Shown here piece after piece: positions 55,583 to 64,000 of a stretch of DNA of 64,000 bases. The notes below the pieces were generated by a model, which did no database searches, was not told where the DNA came from, and saw only the letters and a list, made by a program, of their open reading frames with translations. Position 1 is the first letter of the stretch, and each line of letters opens with the position of its first letter. A program made the translations under genes and the position numbers. The DNA comes from Bradyrhizobium sp. CCGUVB1N3 (GTDB taxonomy: Bacteria; Pseudomonadota; Alphaproteobacteria; Rhizobiales; Xanthobacteraceae): contig NZ_JANADR010000001.1 in NCBI RefSeq assembly GCF_024199925.1, forward strand, positions 7,939,501-8,003,500, read 5' to 3'.

Positions 55583-55879
55583 ATGTCGATCGAGCAATCC
55601 ATGCGTGTCGAGGACAAGCTATTCTACAACCGCTATCTCGTCGATACCGGTCGTCCCCACATCAAGGTGCGGCCGCACACCAAGCCTTCGCCGCAGCTTT
55701 TGTCGATGCTGAAGGCCTGCCCGGCGCGCTGCTATGAACTCAACGAACAGGGCCAAATAGAGGCCACTGTTGATGGCTGCGTCGAATGCGGCACTTGCCG
55801 GGTCATCTGCGAGGAGACCGGCGACATCGAATGGAGCTATCCCCGAGGCGGCTACGGCGTGTTGTTCAAATTCGGCTAA
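55583..55879 (+). CDS. FixX ferredoxin
   Basis: FixX, 98 residues, ferredoxin-like last member of fixBCX. Cys residues are seen in KACPARCYE and [20 protein letters not shown], then [13 protein letters not shown] at the end. It carries electrons from FixC side. The ATG at 55583 has GGAG before it; upstream frames overlap fixC. The operon ends here. Confidence 0.95.
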   Translation: MSIEQSMRVEDKLFYNRYLVDTGRPHIKVRPHTKPSPQLLSMLKACPARCYELNEQGQIEATVDGCVECGTCRVICEETGDIEWSYPRGGYGVLFKFG

Positions 55880-56058
55880 GCCAATACGGGCGTCTTTCGC
55901 AACGATCCGAAACAACGTGCAAACTTCGAGGCACCTTCCGTGGGACTAGCCGCAGGCTAGACCGCGAGAATAATCGGGTCTTCGGCCGAATGGCAGGCCC
56001 TATTAAGGATTCTGCGCATGATCGGAGCTGATATAATTCAATCATCGCAGAGGGTTTG

Positions 56059-56871
56059 ATGACGACAGAACATCGCGCCCCCTACGTCCTGAGGGGCGGG
56101 AGGGAGGGGCGGGCGCGTCTTGCAGTGATCGCCCGTGTGCTGGCTGAGCCGACGCGCTTGCTGCTCGATCGATCCGAACCGCTCGAGGGCTGCACAGCTG
56201 TCGATGCGGGCTGTGGCGGTGGCGATGTGACGTTCGAACTGGCAAAGAGAGTCGGCCGAGCCGGCCAAGTCATAGGTCTTGACTTCGACGAAGACAAAAT
56301 CGTCCTCGCGCGAGCAGAGGCGAGGCGGCGTGGCATCCACAATGTCGAATTCTGCTGCGCAAACGTCACACACCATTGGCCGGTGCATGGCGTGTCGCTG
56401 GTAAGTGTGCGGTTCGTGCTGACCCATCTCGTCGATCCTGTCGAGGCGCTCGGACAGGCCTACGAGGCGCTCCGTCCAGGGGGCATGATCGTGGTGCAGG
56501 ATATCGACTGTGACGGCGAGTTCTGCGATCCGACGTCGGCTGCATTTCTGCGCAAAGGCGAACTCTTTGTTGAGGCGGTGCGGCGACGTGGCGGTGACCC
56601 CTTGATCGGCCGCAGGCTTCTCCGTCTTCTCGAAGCCGCTGGCTTCTCTGATGTTCATTCCTCAATGGTCCAGCCATACGGGCGAAATGGTGACGTCAAA
56701 CGAGTTCCATTGCTGACCTTCGCGGCCATTCGCGACGCGCTGAGTCAGCTGGGGCTCGCTAGCATCGAGGAGATCGGCGGCATTACGGCCGAACTCGAAG
56801 CGTTCCTCGATAGGCCTGACACGACCGTCGGGCTGCCACGCATCTTCCATGCTTGGGGGCGAAAGCAGTGA
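56059..56871 (+). CDS. SAM-dependent methyltransferase
   Basis: A 270-residue class I methyltransferase. Motif I is VDAGCGGGDVTFELAKRVG, followed by GQVIGLDFDEDKIVLAR (motif II Asp), FVLTHLVDPVEALGQAYEAL and LRPGGMIVVQDIDCDGEF. The C-terminal third is less conserved and may bind substrate. It lies 180 bases after fixX with no RpoN site seen, so a nif role is not shown. Substrate unknown. Confidence 0.8.
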   Translation: MTTEHRAPYVLRGGREGRARLAVIARVLAEPTRLLLDRSEPLEGCTAVDAGCGGGDVTFELAKRVGRAGQVIGLDFDEDKIVLARAEARRRGIHNVEFCCANVTHHWPVHGVSLVSVRFVLTHLVDPVEALGQAYEALRPGGMIVVQDIDCDGEFCDPTSAAFLRKGELFVEAVRRRGGDPLIGRRLLRLLEAAGFSDVHSSMVQPYGRNGDVKRVPLLTFAAIRDALSQLGLASIEEIGGITAELEAFLDRPDTTVGLPRIFHAWGRKQ

Positions 56872-57280
56872 AGCTTGAGTCTGCCGCTTGGTATCAACTC
56901 AAGCCGGTTCCGCGACCGTTCGGCAGCGCGTGGGGGCGGCGTGCCCTAAGCCGTCCTCGCCTGGGCTGCCGGCGCGAACAGTGACCACCAGCGAACGCAG
57001 ACGATACGAAAGTTGCTCAGCGGTGTCTCACCACCGCACTCCACCAAACGATGTACGCCAGGACAAAGTTGTGACGACGACGATCAGCGAGGATCTTGCT
57101 GCCATGCGCAGTCATCGTAATCGCATCCACCGCTATCGCGGTTTGCTTGAAGGTTAACCGACTGACCTTGAGCGACAATATCTCGAACAACGTTTGTCCG
57201 AAGAGCGCTGTGCTTTCGACGCCCTAGTGGCAGGTAGTTTTCCCCTAGTTTTTAGAATCCCCGCATGAAGCCGGTCGAAA
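56872..57280. other. no recognisable gene
   Basis: Short frames only, ending at the IS66 target duplication GGTCGAAA (57273-57280). Confidence 0.4.
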
Positions 57281-57301
57281 GTAAGCGGCAAGCTGAGGCC
57301 G

Positions 57302-57913
57302 TCAGGCGGCGTGGTTCCATGGCATAAGCGCGTCGATTTGGCTACTCGGCCAACCGTTGGCGATACGCCGAAGCGTTAGGGTGAGCCAGGCGAACGGATT
57401 GACGTGGTTCATCTTCGCCGTCTGCAGCAGTGTGGCGACGCTCGCCCAGGTCCGTCCGCCGCCATCACTACCAGCGAAGAGACTAATTTTTCTCGTAATT
57501 GTTTGCGGCCTGATGGCGCGTTCGACGATGTTCGAATCGAGCTCGATGCGACCATCGGTCAGGAAGCGTTCGAAGATGGCACGGCGCGAGACGGCGTAGC
57601 GGATCGCCTCGGCCAGTTTTGATTTGCTGGAGATTCGCCGCAAGGTCTGCTCCCAGAGATCGAAGAGATCTGCAACGACCGCCGCGGAGGCTTGCTGGCG
57701 CGAGGCAACGCGTGTGTCGGGGTCACGACCACGCACGGTCTTCTCGACCTGCCAGAGCTTTGCCATCCGCTCGATTGTCGTCGTTGCCACTCTCGAGCTC
57801 CCTGCAACGTGCAGCTCGTAGAACTTGCGCCTGCAGTGTGACCAGCAGCCAGCCAATGTGATGCCATCATTGCCGCGATCGGGGCGCGCCAATTTGTTAT
57901 AGGCGGCATAGCC
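57302..57913 (-). pseudogene. IS66 tnpC, C-terminal part
   Basis: Encodes GYAAYNKLARPDRGNDGITL, AGCWSHCRRKFYELHVAGSS and IRPQTITRKISLFAGSDGGG, AWLTLTLRRIANGWPSSQ, the C-terminal half of the IS66 transposase. It is cut from its N-terminal half by the IS110 insertion but has no other defect visible. Confidence 0.88.
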
Positions 57914-59279
57914 GATGGAGTGGACGCCCCCCGACGGCATCAAATGTGCCAAAGTGCGGGTGTTTAAGACCCGGTAAGGAGGACGTCCATGAACGAGATT
58001 AGCATCATTGGTTTGGATTTGGCAAAAAACGTCTTTCAGATCCACGGCGCGGGGCCAGACGGGAAGGTTGTTCTACGCAAGAAGCTCAACCGCGGCAGAT
58101 TGCTCGAGTTTTTCGCCAGCTTGCCAAGCTGTGTGGTCGCGATGGAGGCCTGCGCCAGTGCTCATTACTGGGGACGGGAGATCGGCAAATTCGGTCACGA
58201 TGTCCGGCTGATCAATCCCTCCTACGTGAAGCCATTCCTCAAGCGCCAGAAGAACGATGCTGCAGATGCGGAAGCGATCGCCGAAGCCGCGTCGCGCCCA
58301 ACGATGCGCTTCGTCGGCGTCAAGAGCGCCGAGAAGCAGGCTTCTTCCATGGCATTCAAGGTTCGCGACCTGTTGGTTCGGCAGCGAACACAGACGATCA
58401 ATGCGTTACGCGGACATCTGATGGAATACGGCTTGATCGTCGCTCAGGGTATCAGACACATCCCTCGTTTGAAGGAGCTGATGGAAACATATCACGACCT
58501 GCCCGATCTCGTCCGCGGCCTTTGCCAGGATCTCCTAAAGCATATTGAATCCCTGTCGGAGCAGATCGCAGAGCTGGAGAAGGGACTACGGGTTCGTGCC
58601 AGAGAGGACGATGTCGCCTCACGCTTGATGACCATTCCGGGCATCGGCGCAATCTGCGCCACAGCGATGGAAGCCTTAGCGCCCTCGGCGGAGACTTTTT
58701 CCAAAGGCCGTGATTTCGCGGCCTGGATTGGTCTCACGCCTAAACAGAATTCATCCGGAGGTAAGGACAGGCTCGGCCAAATCTCCAGGATGGGCCAACG
58801 AGATCTTCGACGCCTCCTTGTTCTTGGTGCAACCGCCGTGGTGCGCTGGGCAAGACGATATGGAGCGCCAGCCGGATCCTGGCTGGCGAGAATGGTTTCG
58901 AAGAAGCCCCCAAAGCTGATCGCAGTCGCTTTGGCAAACAAAATGGCGCGTATCGCTTGGGCCTTGATGGCCCACGGTGGCGTCTATCAAGCTCCGGCTT
59001 CTGGTACTGCGTAACGCAGAATCAGGGGACGCGAGACGTCGGGAATGTGGTAAGGTCTACCGGAGGATTATGGGCAAACGGTCAGAGACTGGATTGGAAG
59101 AATCATTAAGTCGATGAGTGCCAACAAGCACGCTTAGCCGAATTGGATCCGATCCACGCATTCCATAAGGGCCCGCGACGTGTCGAAGTCGCATCACGAG
59201 GCCGGACACACGTCAGCACCCGACCACATGCCTATACCGAAGTGAGATTTTGCTTGCATTTACCGGGGCGTCCACACAC
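57914..59279 (+). mobile_element. IS110-family element in tnpC
   Basis: Boundaries are set by continuity of tnpC on either side (…CTGCAAGTGGAT | GGCTATGCC… on the minus strand). Near the ends GTGGACGCCCC occurs in inverted orientation (from about 57920 and ending near 59274), as subterminal repeats. Length is about 1366 bp and one transposase gene is carried. Confidence 0.8.
57989..59014 (+). CDS. IS110-family transposase
   Basis: A 341-residue DEDD transposase. The N-terminal RuvC-like part has IIGLDLAKNVFQIHG (Asp), VVAMEACASAHYWGRE (Glu) and QKNDAADAEAIAEAAS (Asp pair). The C-terminal transposase_20 part has LMTIPGIGAICATAMEALA and FSKGRDFAAWIGLTPKQNSS with the catalytic Ser region. Complete; an AGGAGG site precedes the ATG. 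Probably active. Confidence 0.92.
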   Translation: MNEISIIGLDLAKNVFQIHGAGPDGKVVLRKKLNRGRLLEFFASLPSCVVAMEACASAHYWGREIGKFGHDVRLINPSYVKPFLKRQKNDAADAEAIAEAASRPTMRFVGVKSAEKQASSMAFKVRDLLVRQRTQTINALRGHLMEYGLIVAQGIRHIPRLKELMETYHDLPDLVRGLCQDLLKHIESLSEQIAELEKGLRVRAREDDVASRLMTIPGIGAICATAMEALAPSAETFSKGRDFAAWIGLTPKQNSSGGKDRLGQISRMGQRDLRRLLVLGATAVVRWARRYGAPAGSWLARMVSKKPPKLIAVALANKMARIAWALMAHGGVYQAPASGTA

Positions 59280-60260
59280 ATCCACTTGCAGGATGCCCCG
59301 ATAACCATGGAGATGCCGGACCGTGCATTCGCCGGAGCGGCTGTCTTCAAAGCGATAAGCCACCATCGGGGGACCACTGCCACCAAATGTTCGGTCATCT
59401 CGGGCATAGGCCCATAAGTAGGCCGTCTTCGTCGATCCGGAGCCGGGTGCGAGCGTCGGCAGGGTGGTTTCGTCGGCAAAGACCCGTTCGGCCTTCTTGA
59501 CTTCGCTGAAGACGTAGTCGGCTACGATCTCGAGCTCGAAGCCGAGCTTGCCCATCCATTGCGCCATCAACTGGCGGTCGAGCTCGACCTTGTCGCGAGC
59601 GTAGATCGCCTCCTGCCGGTAGAGCGGCTGGCCATCGGCATATTTGGCGACGGCGATCTGGGCCAGAAGCGCTTCCGTCGGAATGCCGCCTTCAATGATA
59701 TGGGCCGGGGCCGGCGCCTGGATGACGCCGTCCGCGTTCTTGAAGGCATACCTGGGACGGCGCGTGACGATCACACGGAACTTCGCCGGCACCACATCCA
59801 GACGCTCCGACACGTCCTCGCCGATCAGCACCTTCTGCTTGCCGGCATGCTCAGCCAGCTCTTCCGGCTCAATGACGGTTTCGACGCGTTCCAGATGGGG
59901 CGCAAAGCCCTTGCGCCCACGAGGTGCACGCTTGCCGTCCGCTTGCGCTCGGCCCTTGCTGACCTGGGCCTTGATCGCTGCGATGCCGGTCTCGATTTCC
60001 TCGAAGACGAAGGCCTGCTGTTCATCGTCGCCATTCGCAGAGCCGAGCTTTTCCGATCGCCGGCCGAACCGGGCGCGGTCGAAGGCCTTCAGGATCTGCG
60101 TCAGCCGCTCGATGCGCGCATCGGCATCGGCGTTGCGGGCCTTGAGATCGGCGACCTCGCTCTCAAGAGCATCAGTGCGGGCCGCCTTCCCAGCCATGGC
60201 AAGCACCATGGCCTTCAGCGTCTCTACGTCATTCGGGAGGTCGAGATCGGGCGCCGTCAT
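59280..60260 (-). pseudogene. IS66 tnpC, N-terminal part
   Basis: Encodes the leucine-zipper-like start (VADLKARNADADARIERLTQ), FDRARFGRRSEKLG, the zinc-finger-like middle and VFADETTLPTLAPGSGSTKT with the first catalytic residues, ending at CTVRHLHGYRGILQVD where the IS110 element begins. Together with 57302-57913 it forms one full tnpC. Confidence 0.88.
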
Positions 60261-60334
60261 TGGCTCGACCAGAGCACATTTTGCTCCGGTTCTCTCGCCC
60301 TTTCAGCTCACTGATTCACTTCGCCGCAGTGCTT

Positions 60335-60679
60335 TTACCCAACAATCTCCGGCGGCTTGACCGCCACGGTCCGGACCCGCTTCCAATCCATCCCATCCAC
60401 CAGTGCCATCAACTGCGCCGGGCTGAGCTGTACCCGATGATGCCCGATCCGCGGCCAACAGAACTTCGCCTTTTCAAGACGTTTCAAATAGAGGCACACG
60501 CCGGAGCCATCCCACCATACGATCTTTATTCTGTCGGCTCTCTTGGCCCGGAAGACATAAAGCGCACCGTCGAACGGATCTGAGCCGGCATCGCGCACAA
60601 GCGCAACAAGGCCATCGATACCCCTGCGGAAGTCGACTGGATGGCTGGCCAGGAACACCTTCACACCAGAGGGGATCAT
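60335..60679 (-). CDS. IS66 TnpB
   Basis: A 114-residue IS66 Orf2/TnpB protein: KVFLASHPVDFRRGIDGLVA, DPFDGALYVFRAKRADRIKI and WWDGSGVCLYLKRLEKAKF. An accessory protein needed for IS66 movement. The ATG at 60679 overlaps the tnpA stop by four bases. Confidence 0.93.
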   Translation of the reverse strand: MIPSGVKVFLASHPVDFRRGIDGLVALVRDAGSDPFDGALYVFRAKRADRIKIVWWDGSGVCLYLKRLEKAKFCWPRIGHHRVQLSPAQLMALVDGMDWKRVRTVAVKPPEIVG

Positions 60680-61059
60680 GCCGAACGGACCGCCCGGATC
60701 ACCCGCTGCAAGTGCGCCTCGTCGACATCCATGCCGGCGCGCACGACGATCTCGCCAATGGCAATCTCGATCACTGCGTCTGCCACAGAAGCCACCGCAC
60801 CCTCGCAACCCGAGTGCCGCGAGCGAAAAAGCTGCTCAGCCCGAGCACCACGGCGCCAAGCGAACAGCTGCGACGGGTGGATGCCGATCCGGTGGGCGAT
60901 CGCCGATACGCTCGCGCCAGGCTCCAGTGCCTCTGTCACAACTTGCGCCCTGAACTCGTCCGACCAGCGTCGGCGAAGCTGCCGCGGCGCTCCCTCAACA
61001 CGCTCGGCGACCGCTTCGATCATATGGAAGGTTTTAGTTCCAGAACTAGGCGCAGACAT
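60676..61059 (-). CDS. IS66 TnpA
   Basis: A 127-residue IS66 Orf1/TnpA protein with a helix-turn-helix (VVTEALEPGASVSAIAHRIG, IHPSQLFAWRR). The first residues (MSAPSSGTKTFHMIEAVAER) may be trimmed if the ATG at 61023 is used. The first 40 codons and the upstream DNA are the part repeated, inverted, at 10103-10222. Confidence 0.9.
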   Translation of the reverse strand: MSAPSSGTKTFHMIEAVAERVEGAPRQLRRRWSDEFRAQVVTEALEPGASVSAIAHRIGIHPSQLFAWRRGARAEQLFRSRHSGCEGAVASVADAVIEIAIGEIVVRAGMDVDEAHLQRVIRAVRSA

Positions 61060-61136
61060 AGAAGCTCACATCGGCTCGCAAACTCAGCAGCCGATAGCCC
61101 ATCGCTCACTCACTCCGCTAGATGGGGTCTCTTTGC
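61017..61136. repeat. IS66 end, inverted copy of 10103-10222
   Basis: The tnpA-side end of the intact IS66 element. The other copy, about 51 kb to the left and in inverted orientation, lacks the outermost bases. Confidence 0.85.
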
Positions 61137-61419
61137 CGCTTACGGTCGAAACCATCTGTTCCTGTCGCATCAAAGGTCGCCACCTTGTGCCTGGCGTCGC
61201 CTAATTTCAGGCCATTCAATGCTCTTGGGATCGAAATGGGGTGCGCCAGAGACTGTATTTGCCGCAAGCCAAGTCGGTGTGCCTCTCGTTGGACTATTCG
61301 CCTTTCGCGAGCCAGGCACTCCGCAACAGGACCTTACGACATCGAGAGCCATCGAGCGTATCATCTGCGGCTCGTGATCGGCGCCCGCCTGTCATCAGAG
61401 GAGGCGCTCCTGCACATCA

Positions 61420-61770
61420 TCACACGCTGTACGCGAAGTAGGAGTCTTCCTTGTAGTCGAACATGTGGGCCTCACGATGTGTGACTTTCACTGAGAAGCA
61501 GGATGAGGTGTCGTGATCAAAGCCGCTGTACGCCCCTGGGCCGGCCGGCATAAGCACGAACTGAGATCCCTCTCCCTGGTGGTGTAGGTTGGGTAAATCG
61601 CCGCCGACGCAACTATGGCTCATGTAATCATATCCGCTAACTCGGTCCTCCCGCACCAAGATACTGATGTGATGGGCGTCAGTCTCGTATTCGTACACCC
61701 TGATGACAAGACGCCGGAGACTATGAGCCAATGCGACCGCCGCAGCGGTCGCCCGAATGCGCGGTTTCAC
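61420..61770 (-). CDS. hypothetical protein, 116 aa
   Basis: Unrecognised. The frame reads LVIRVYEYETDAHHISILVR, GYDYMSHSCVGGDLPNLHHQ, FVLMPAGPGAYSGFDHDTSS and VKVTHREAHMFDYKEDSYFA, which looks protein-like (balanced hydrophobic and polar residues). The first 15 residues may not be native. No motif is recognised and no ribosome-binding site is obvious. Confidence 0.4.
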   Translation of the reverse strand: MKPRIRATAAAVALAHSLRRLVIRVYEYETDAHHISILVREDRVSGYDYMSHSCVGGDLPNLHHQGEGSQFVLMPAGPGAYSGFDHDTSSCFSVKVTHREAHMFDYKEDSYFAYSV

Positions 61771-61919
61771 ATTGTCTCCTTGCTGATTGGCCGTCGAAAC
61801 TAGGGCGAGGGCGGCTCATGTCTAGCCCCGAAACGCGCCAAGCCCACCTGTCGATTTCGTGACTAAGAAAGCAAGCGGTGTGCCGAACCACGATCGGGGT
61901 GAGATCGCGTCCGAAGAGG

Positions 61920-61948
61920 GCTTGAATCGGACGTTGCGTCAAGTTGTA
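61920..61948 (+). repeat. 29-base dispersed repeat, copy 2
   Basis: Matches 19558-19586 with one mismatch, in the same orientation. It lies 39 bases before the start of the exported-protein gene at 61987. Confidence 0.7.
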
Positions 61949-61986
61949 CGTAGCGAGCAAAACCGGTTCCAGAAGACATAGCCAAA

Positions 61987-62472
61987 ATGAGACAATCCTT
62001 CTTTGTTGCTACAGTATGTTCCGTATTCGGCTTGATTGGGATGAGTGGAGGTGCGCGCGCGGACACAATCGGGCACTACGACTGCACCATAGTCGCGACG
62101 GCTCGAGAGCCGGTCGGCGATCGGAATGAACACGACATCGTTAGCTTCCAATATACGTGTCGTGGCGTAAATGGGTTATTCAAGGACGCCATAGTCACAG
62201 CAATATCTGTCGTTGAGTGTGATAACGAGAAGGGAACCTATTTGGCTTCTTTCGGTCTTCACCGCTCGCCCGCTGGCTTCGCGGCTGAGCAGCTGTTGGA
62301 GGGCATCGGCTACATTGTCATAGAGGGCGACAAAGCTGTTGGCGTCGAATCGTACGGTAAGACGTCGTTTAAGTTTGCCTCCGGTACCTTGGCGGACCTC
62401 CCAGAAAAGACCGTGACATTCACGGCCACGCCCACCGGATTGGGTCGATTCAAGCTGGAGTTTACGGACTGA
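61987..62472 (+). CDS. exported protein, paralogue of the 4 kb gene
   Basis: A 161-residue protein with a clear signal peptide (MRQSFFVATVCSVFGLIGMS, cleavage near ARA-DT). The mature part matches the protein at 4052-4627: IGHYDCTI, GDRNEHDIVSFQYTC, GLHRSPAGFA, FKFASGTL and GRFKLEFTD. Two shared Cys suggest a disulfide. Function unknown. It is the shorter and cleaner of the two. Confidence 0.75.
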   Translation: MRQSFFVATVCSVFGLIGMSGGARADTIGHYDCTIVATAREPVGDRNEHDIVSFQYTCRGVNGLFKDAIVTAISVVECDNEKGTYLASFGLHRSPAGFAAEQLLEGIGYIVIEGDKAVGVESYGKTSFKFASGTLADLPEKTVTFTATPTGLGRFKLEFTD

Positions 62473-63633
62473 ATTGCTCGTCAACTGAAGCCCTCGTTGT
62501 CCACTTGCAAATAGTGAGACGTCGCTGACTTGTCTCTGATTGCTGGCAGGCTGCAGGAGTTATGCGTGCCTGCTGGCGACGCGGGCGTCCTCGCTGACGG
62601 TCGTTCCGCGGAGTCGCTCACTTGCAGCGGCTCAGCAAGTTGTCGATCCGCACGCCATTCTGCGCGCGTCATATGGAATTGAAGGAGGGCCGGCTCAGAT
62701 GCACGGCGCTCGTATTGCGCGGCCCCCTTTAGACATGAACCTGGCCAAGACCTTGGTCAGCTCTTCGACAGATCGCTGGGATATAACGGCTTCAAAGCGT
62801 TCAGCCAGTACGTCGATTGTACTGGAAACACCCCAGCCATGGCTGCCCAGTCGGCCCCTTGACCCGGCAAGTCAGGCCAAATTCGAGCAAGAGGACACGA
62901 ATTGGCATGCCGCGGCTAGAGGCGCAGGTCGGTCGCTGTGGAGCGATACTCGGTCCCGCGCAAACGAGCTGATATCGAAGCAAGGCAAAGAAGTCGAAAA
63001 TCTCAGATAACCAGCTGCCAAACCTAGCTGGATCGCATTGACAGCGCATAATGCGCGATTGCTCATCTGGCGTATCACAGCCGTGCCAGCGCTTGGGACA
63101 AGAGCGCCGTTCGGAGGCACGGTGCTGGCGCGTCCGGTGACTTGGGGAACCGTCAGATCCGTTTGTTCGTTACCGCGCGCGCGGCTGTCCCACCATGAAC
63201 GTGCTTGACGACAATAATCCACCATTGTCGCTGGACGTGGCGGTGGACCGGAAGCGCTACACGCGTGTTCGCCTGTATCCCACTGGCCCAAATCCTGCAC
63301 TGCACAAATGCGAGACGCCTGAGCTTACAGAATGGAGGCGCATGTGAAACTTGATCAACCAAAACGACGATGCAGAGGTGGCTCCACTGCTGGCGAACAA
63401 CGGCCGCATTTCGCCGAAAAGGCTGTCCGGCGCGAGGCTGAGGTCATCAACGACTTTAGCAGAAGCCTCGACGCGCTCGTTCCAGATCAATTTGCAGGCG
63501 CCGATCTGGCTTGCACAAGGACTTTCCTAGGAGCCGAAGGCCACCAACCTGATCTTGATCGCTTGCCCGGGGATGCACCCGCTCGCTGGCGCCGACCATG
63601 CCACTTGCGGTGATGCGGGCTTGGGAGAACTCG
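62473..63633. other. no recognisable gene
   Basis: Overlapping frames on both strands, none with known domains. Possibly decayed DNA. A plus-strand frame at 63332-63613 ends just before the DUF3422-like gene but is not recognised. Confidence 0.35.
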
Positions 63634-64000
63634 ATGGTCGATCAATTGGATTTAGCATCGTTCAAGCTGCACCCTGAGCGTGACGCTGTGCTCGGCGAAG
63701 TGCATGCGCGCCCGTTTACCGGTCTCGTTTCATCGCTTGGCATGGTCCGCTTCGTATTTCTCGCAAAGGGCGACGATGCCGCACGCGATCGCCGCCGGTT
63801 TATCGAGTTCTGCCGGGCGCACAAGGTGCCACCGCCGGAGGCGTCCGCGAAACATCATCAGATCGGGTTCGGACCGGTAGTGCTGCGCTGGGAGCAGCAT
63901 TCGGAATTTGCTACTTTCACGTGGATCTGGAGCACTGCGAACAGTCCAGCAACTCGGCAATTCGGCGATGTCCGTGACAGCGTTCGATCACTAATCCGCG
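63634..64000 (+). CDS. DUF3422-type protein, N-terminal part
   Basis: An open frame from the ATG at 63634 that runs off the right edge without a stop. It reads FKLHPERDAVLGEVHARPFT, FLAKGDDAARDRRRFIEFCR and VVLRWEQHSEFATFTWIW. The HP-R--VLGEVHARPF and RWE-H-EF-T-TW pattern is that of DUF3422 proteins, which end in membrane spans beyond this window. Function unknown. Partial gene. Confidence 0.7.
   Translation, partial: MVDQLDLASFKLHPERDAVLGEVHARPFTGLVSSLGMVRFVFLAKGDDAARDRRRFIEFCRAHKVPPPEASAKHHQIGFGPVVLRWEQHSEFATFTWIWSTANSPATRQFGDVRDSVRSLIR

Larger units (their letters stand above)
57281..61143 (-). mobile_element. IS66 element with an IS110 element inside
   Basis: The left end reads GTAAGCGGCAAGC from 57281 and the right end, inward from 61143, GTAAGCGGCAAAG. 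Perfect 8-bp copies of GGTCGAAA flank it (57273-57280 and 61144-61151), as expected for IS66. It carries tnpA, tnpB and tnpC on the minus strand. An IS110-family element (57914-59279) splits tnpC; its removal restores LQVDGYAAYNKL in frame. Confidence 0.9.

Overview
The window looks like part of a symbiosis or nitrogen-fixation island of a Bradyrhizobium-type alphaproteobacterium. Supporting signs are the gene order nifH-D-K-E-N-X, nifS-nifT, nifB-fdxN-nifZ, nifH-nifQ-nifV-nifW and fixBCX, NifA/RpoN control sites (TGT-N10-ACA upstream of GG-N10-GC), a fixR gene, an Irr-like Fur protein, and a heavy load of insertion-sequence debris on both sides. No rRNA, tRNA or CRISPR was seen.

Left flank (about 1-22.6 kb): accessory DNA in decay. 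It holds a few intact genes (zinc-ribbon protein, three exported proteins, a sugar-phosphate cyclase, a cupin, an N-formylglutamate amidohydrolase) among remnants of IS701-, IS4-, ISNCY-like and IS66 elements, a conjugative-element helicase fragment, and whole IS630, IS3 (two), IS5 and IS701-like elements. The most striking object is one long minus-strand gene, 16201 down to 11056, for an LRR-Fic protein resembling the XopAC/AvrAC type III effector. It is cut by an IS5 element (itself carrying a nested IS3), by a second IS3, and by one in-frame TGA. Removing each IS with one copy of its target duplication restores a single frame of 534 codons plus stop.

Core (about 22.6-56.9 kb): fixR (without nifA), a 2[4Fe-4S] ferredoxin, a degenerate receiver protein divergent from nifH1, then nifHDKENX, two NifX-associated genes and fdxB. 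Two conserved minus-strand genes of unknown function follow. Next come an IscA-like gene, a NifU C-terminal-domain gene, nifS, nifT and a SIR2-like gene; then nifB, fdxN, a TPR gene, an LRV iron-sulfur gene, two nifZ genes, two small genes and a DegT-like gene that has lost its PLP lysine. A bolA/[2Fe-2S] ferredoxin operon has its own RpoN promoter. A second nifH, essentially identical to the first, heads nifQ, an irr-like fur gene, nifV and nifW. fixBCX follows, behind an RpoN promoter and what looks like the decayed start of fixA. The genes together supply nitrogenase structure (HDK), FeMo-cofactor assembly (B, E, N, X, Q, V), Fe-S supply (S, U-like, IscA-like), maturation and protection (W, Z, T) and electron delivery (fixBCX and several ferredoxins).

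Right flank (56.9-64 kb): an IS66 element with a perfect 8-bp target duplication and an IS110-family element inside its tnpC, then a paralogue of the exported protein found at 4 kb, and the start of a DUF3422-type gene running off the edge.

Family assignments are from reading translated sequence and from memory of the families; no searches were run.
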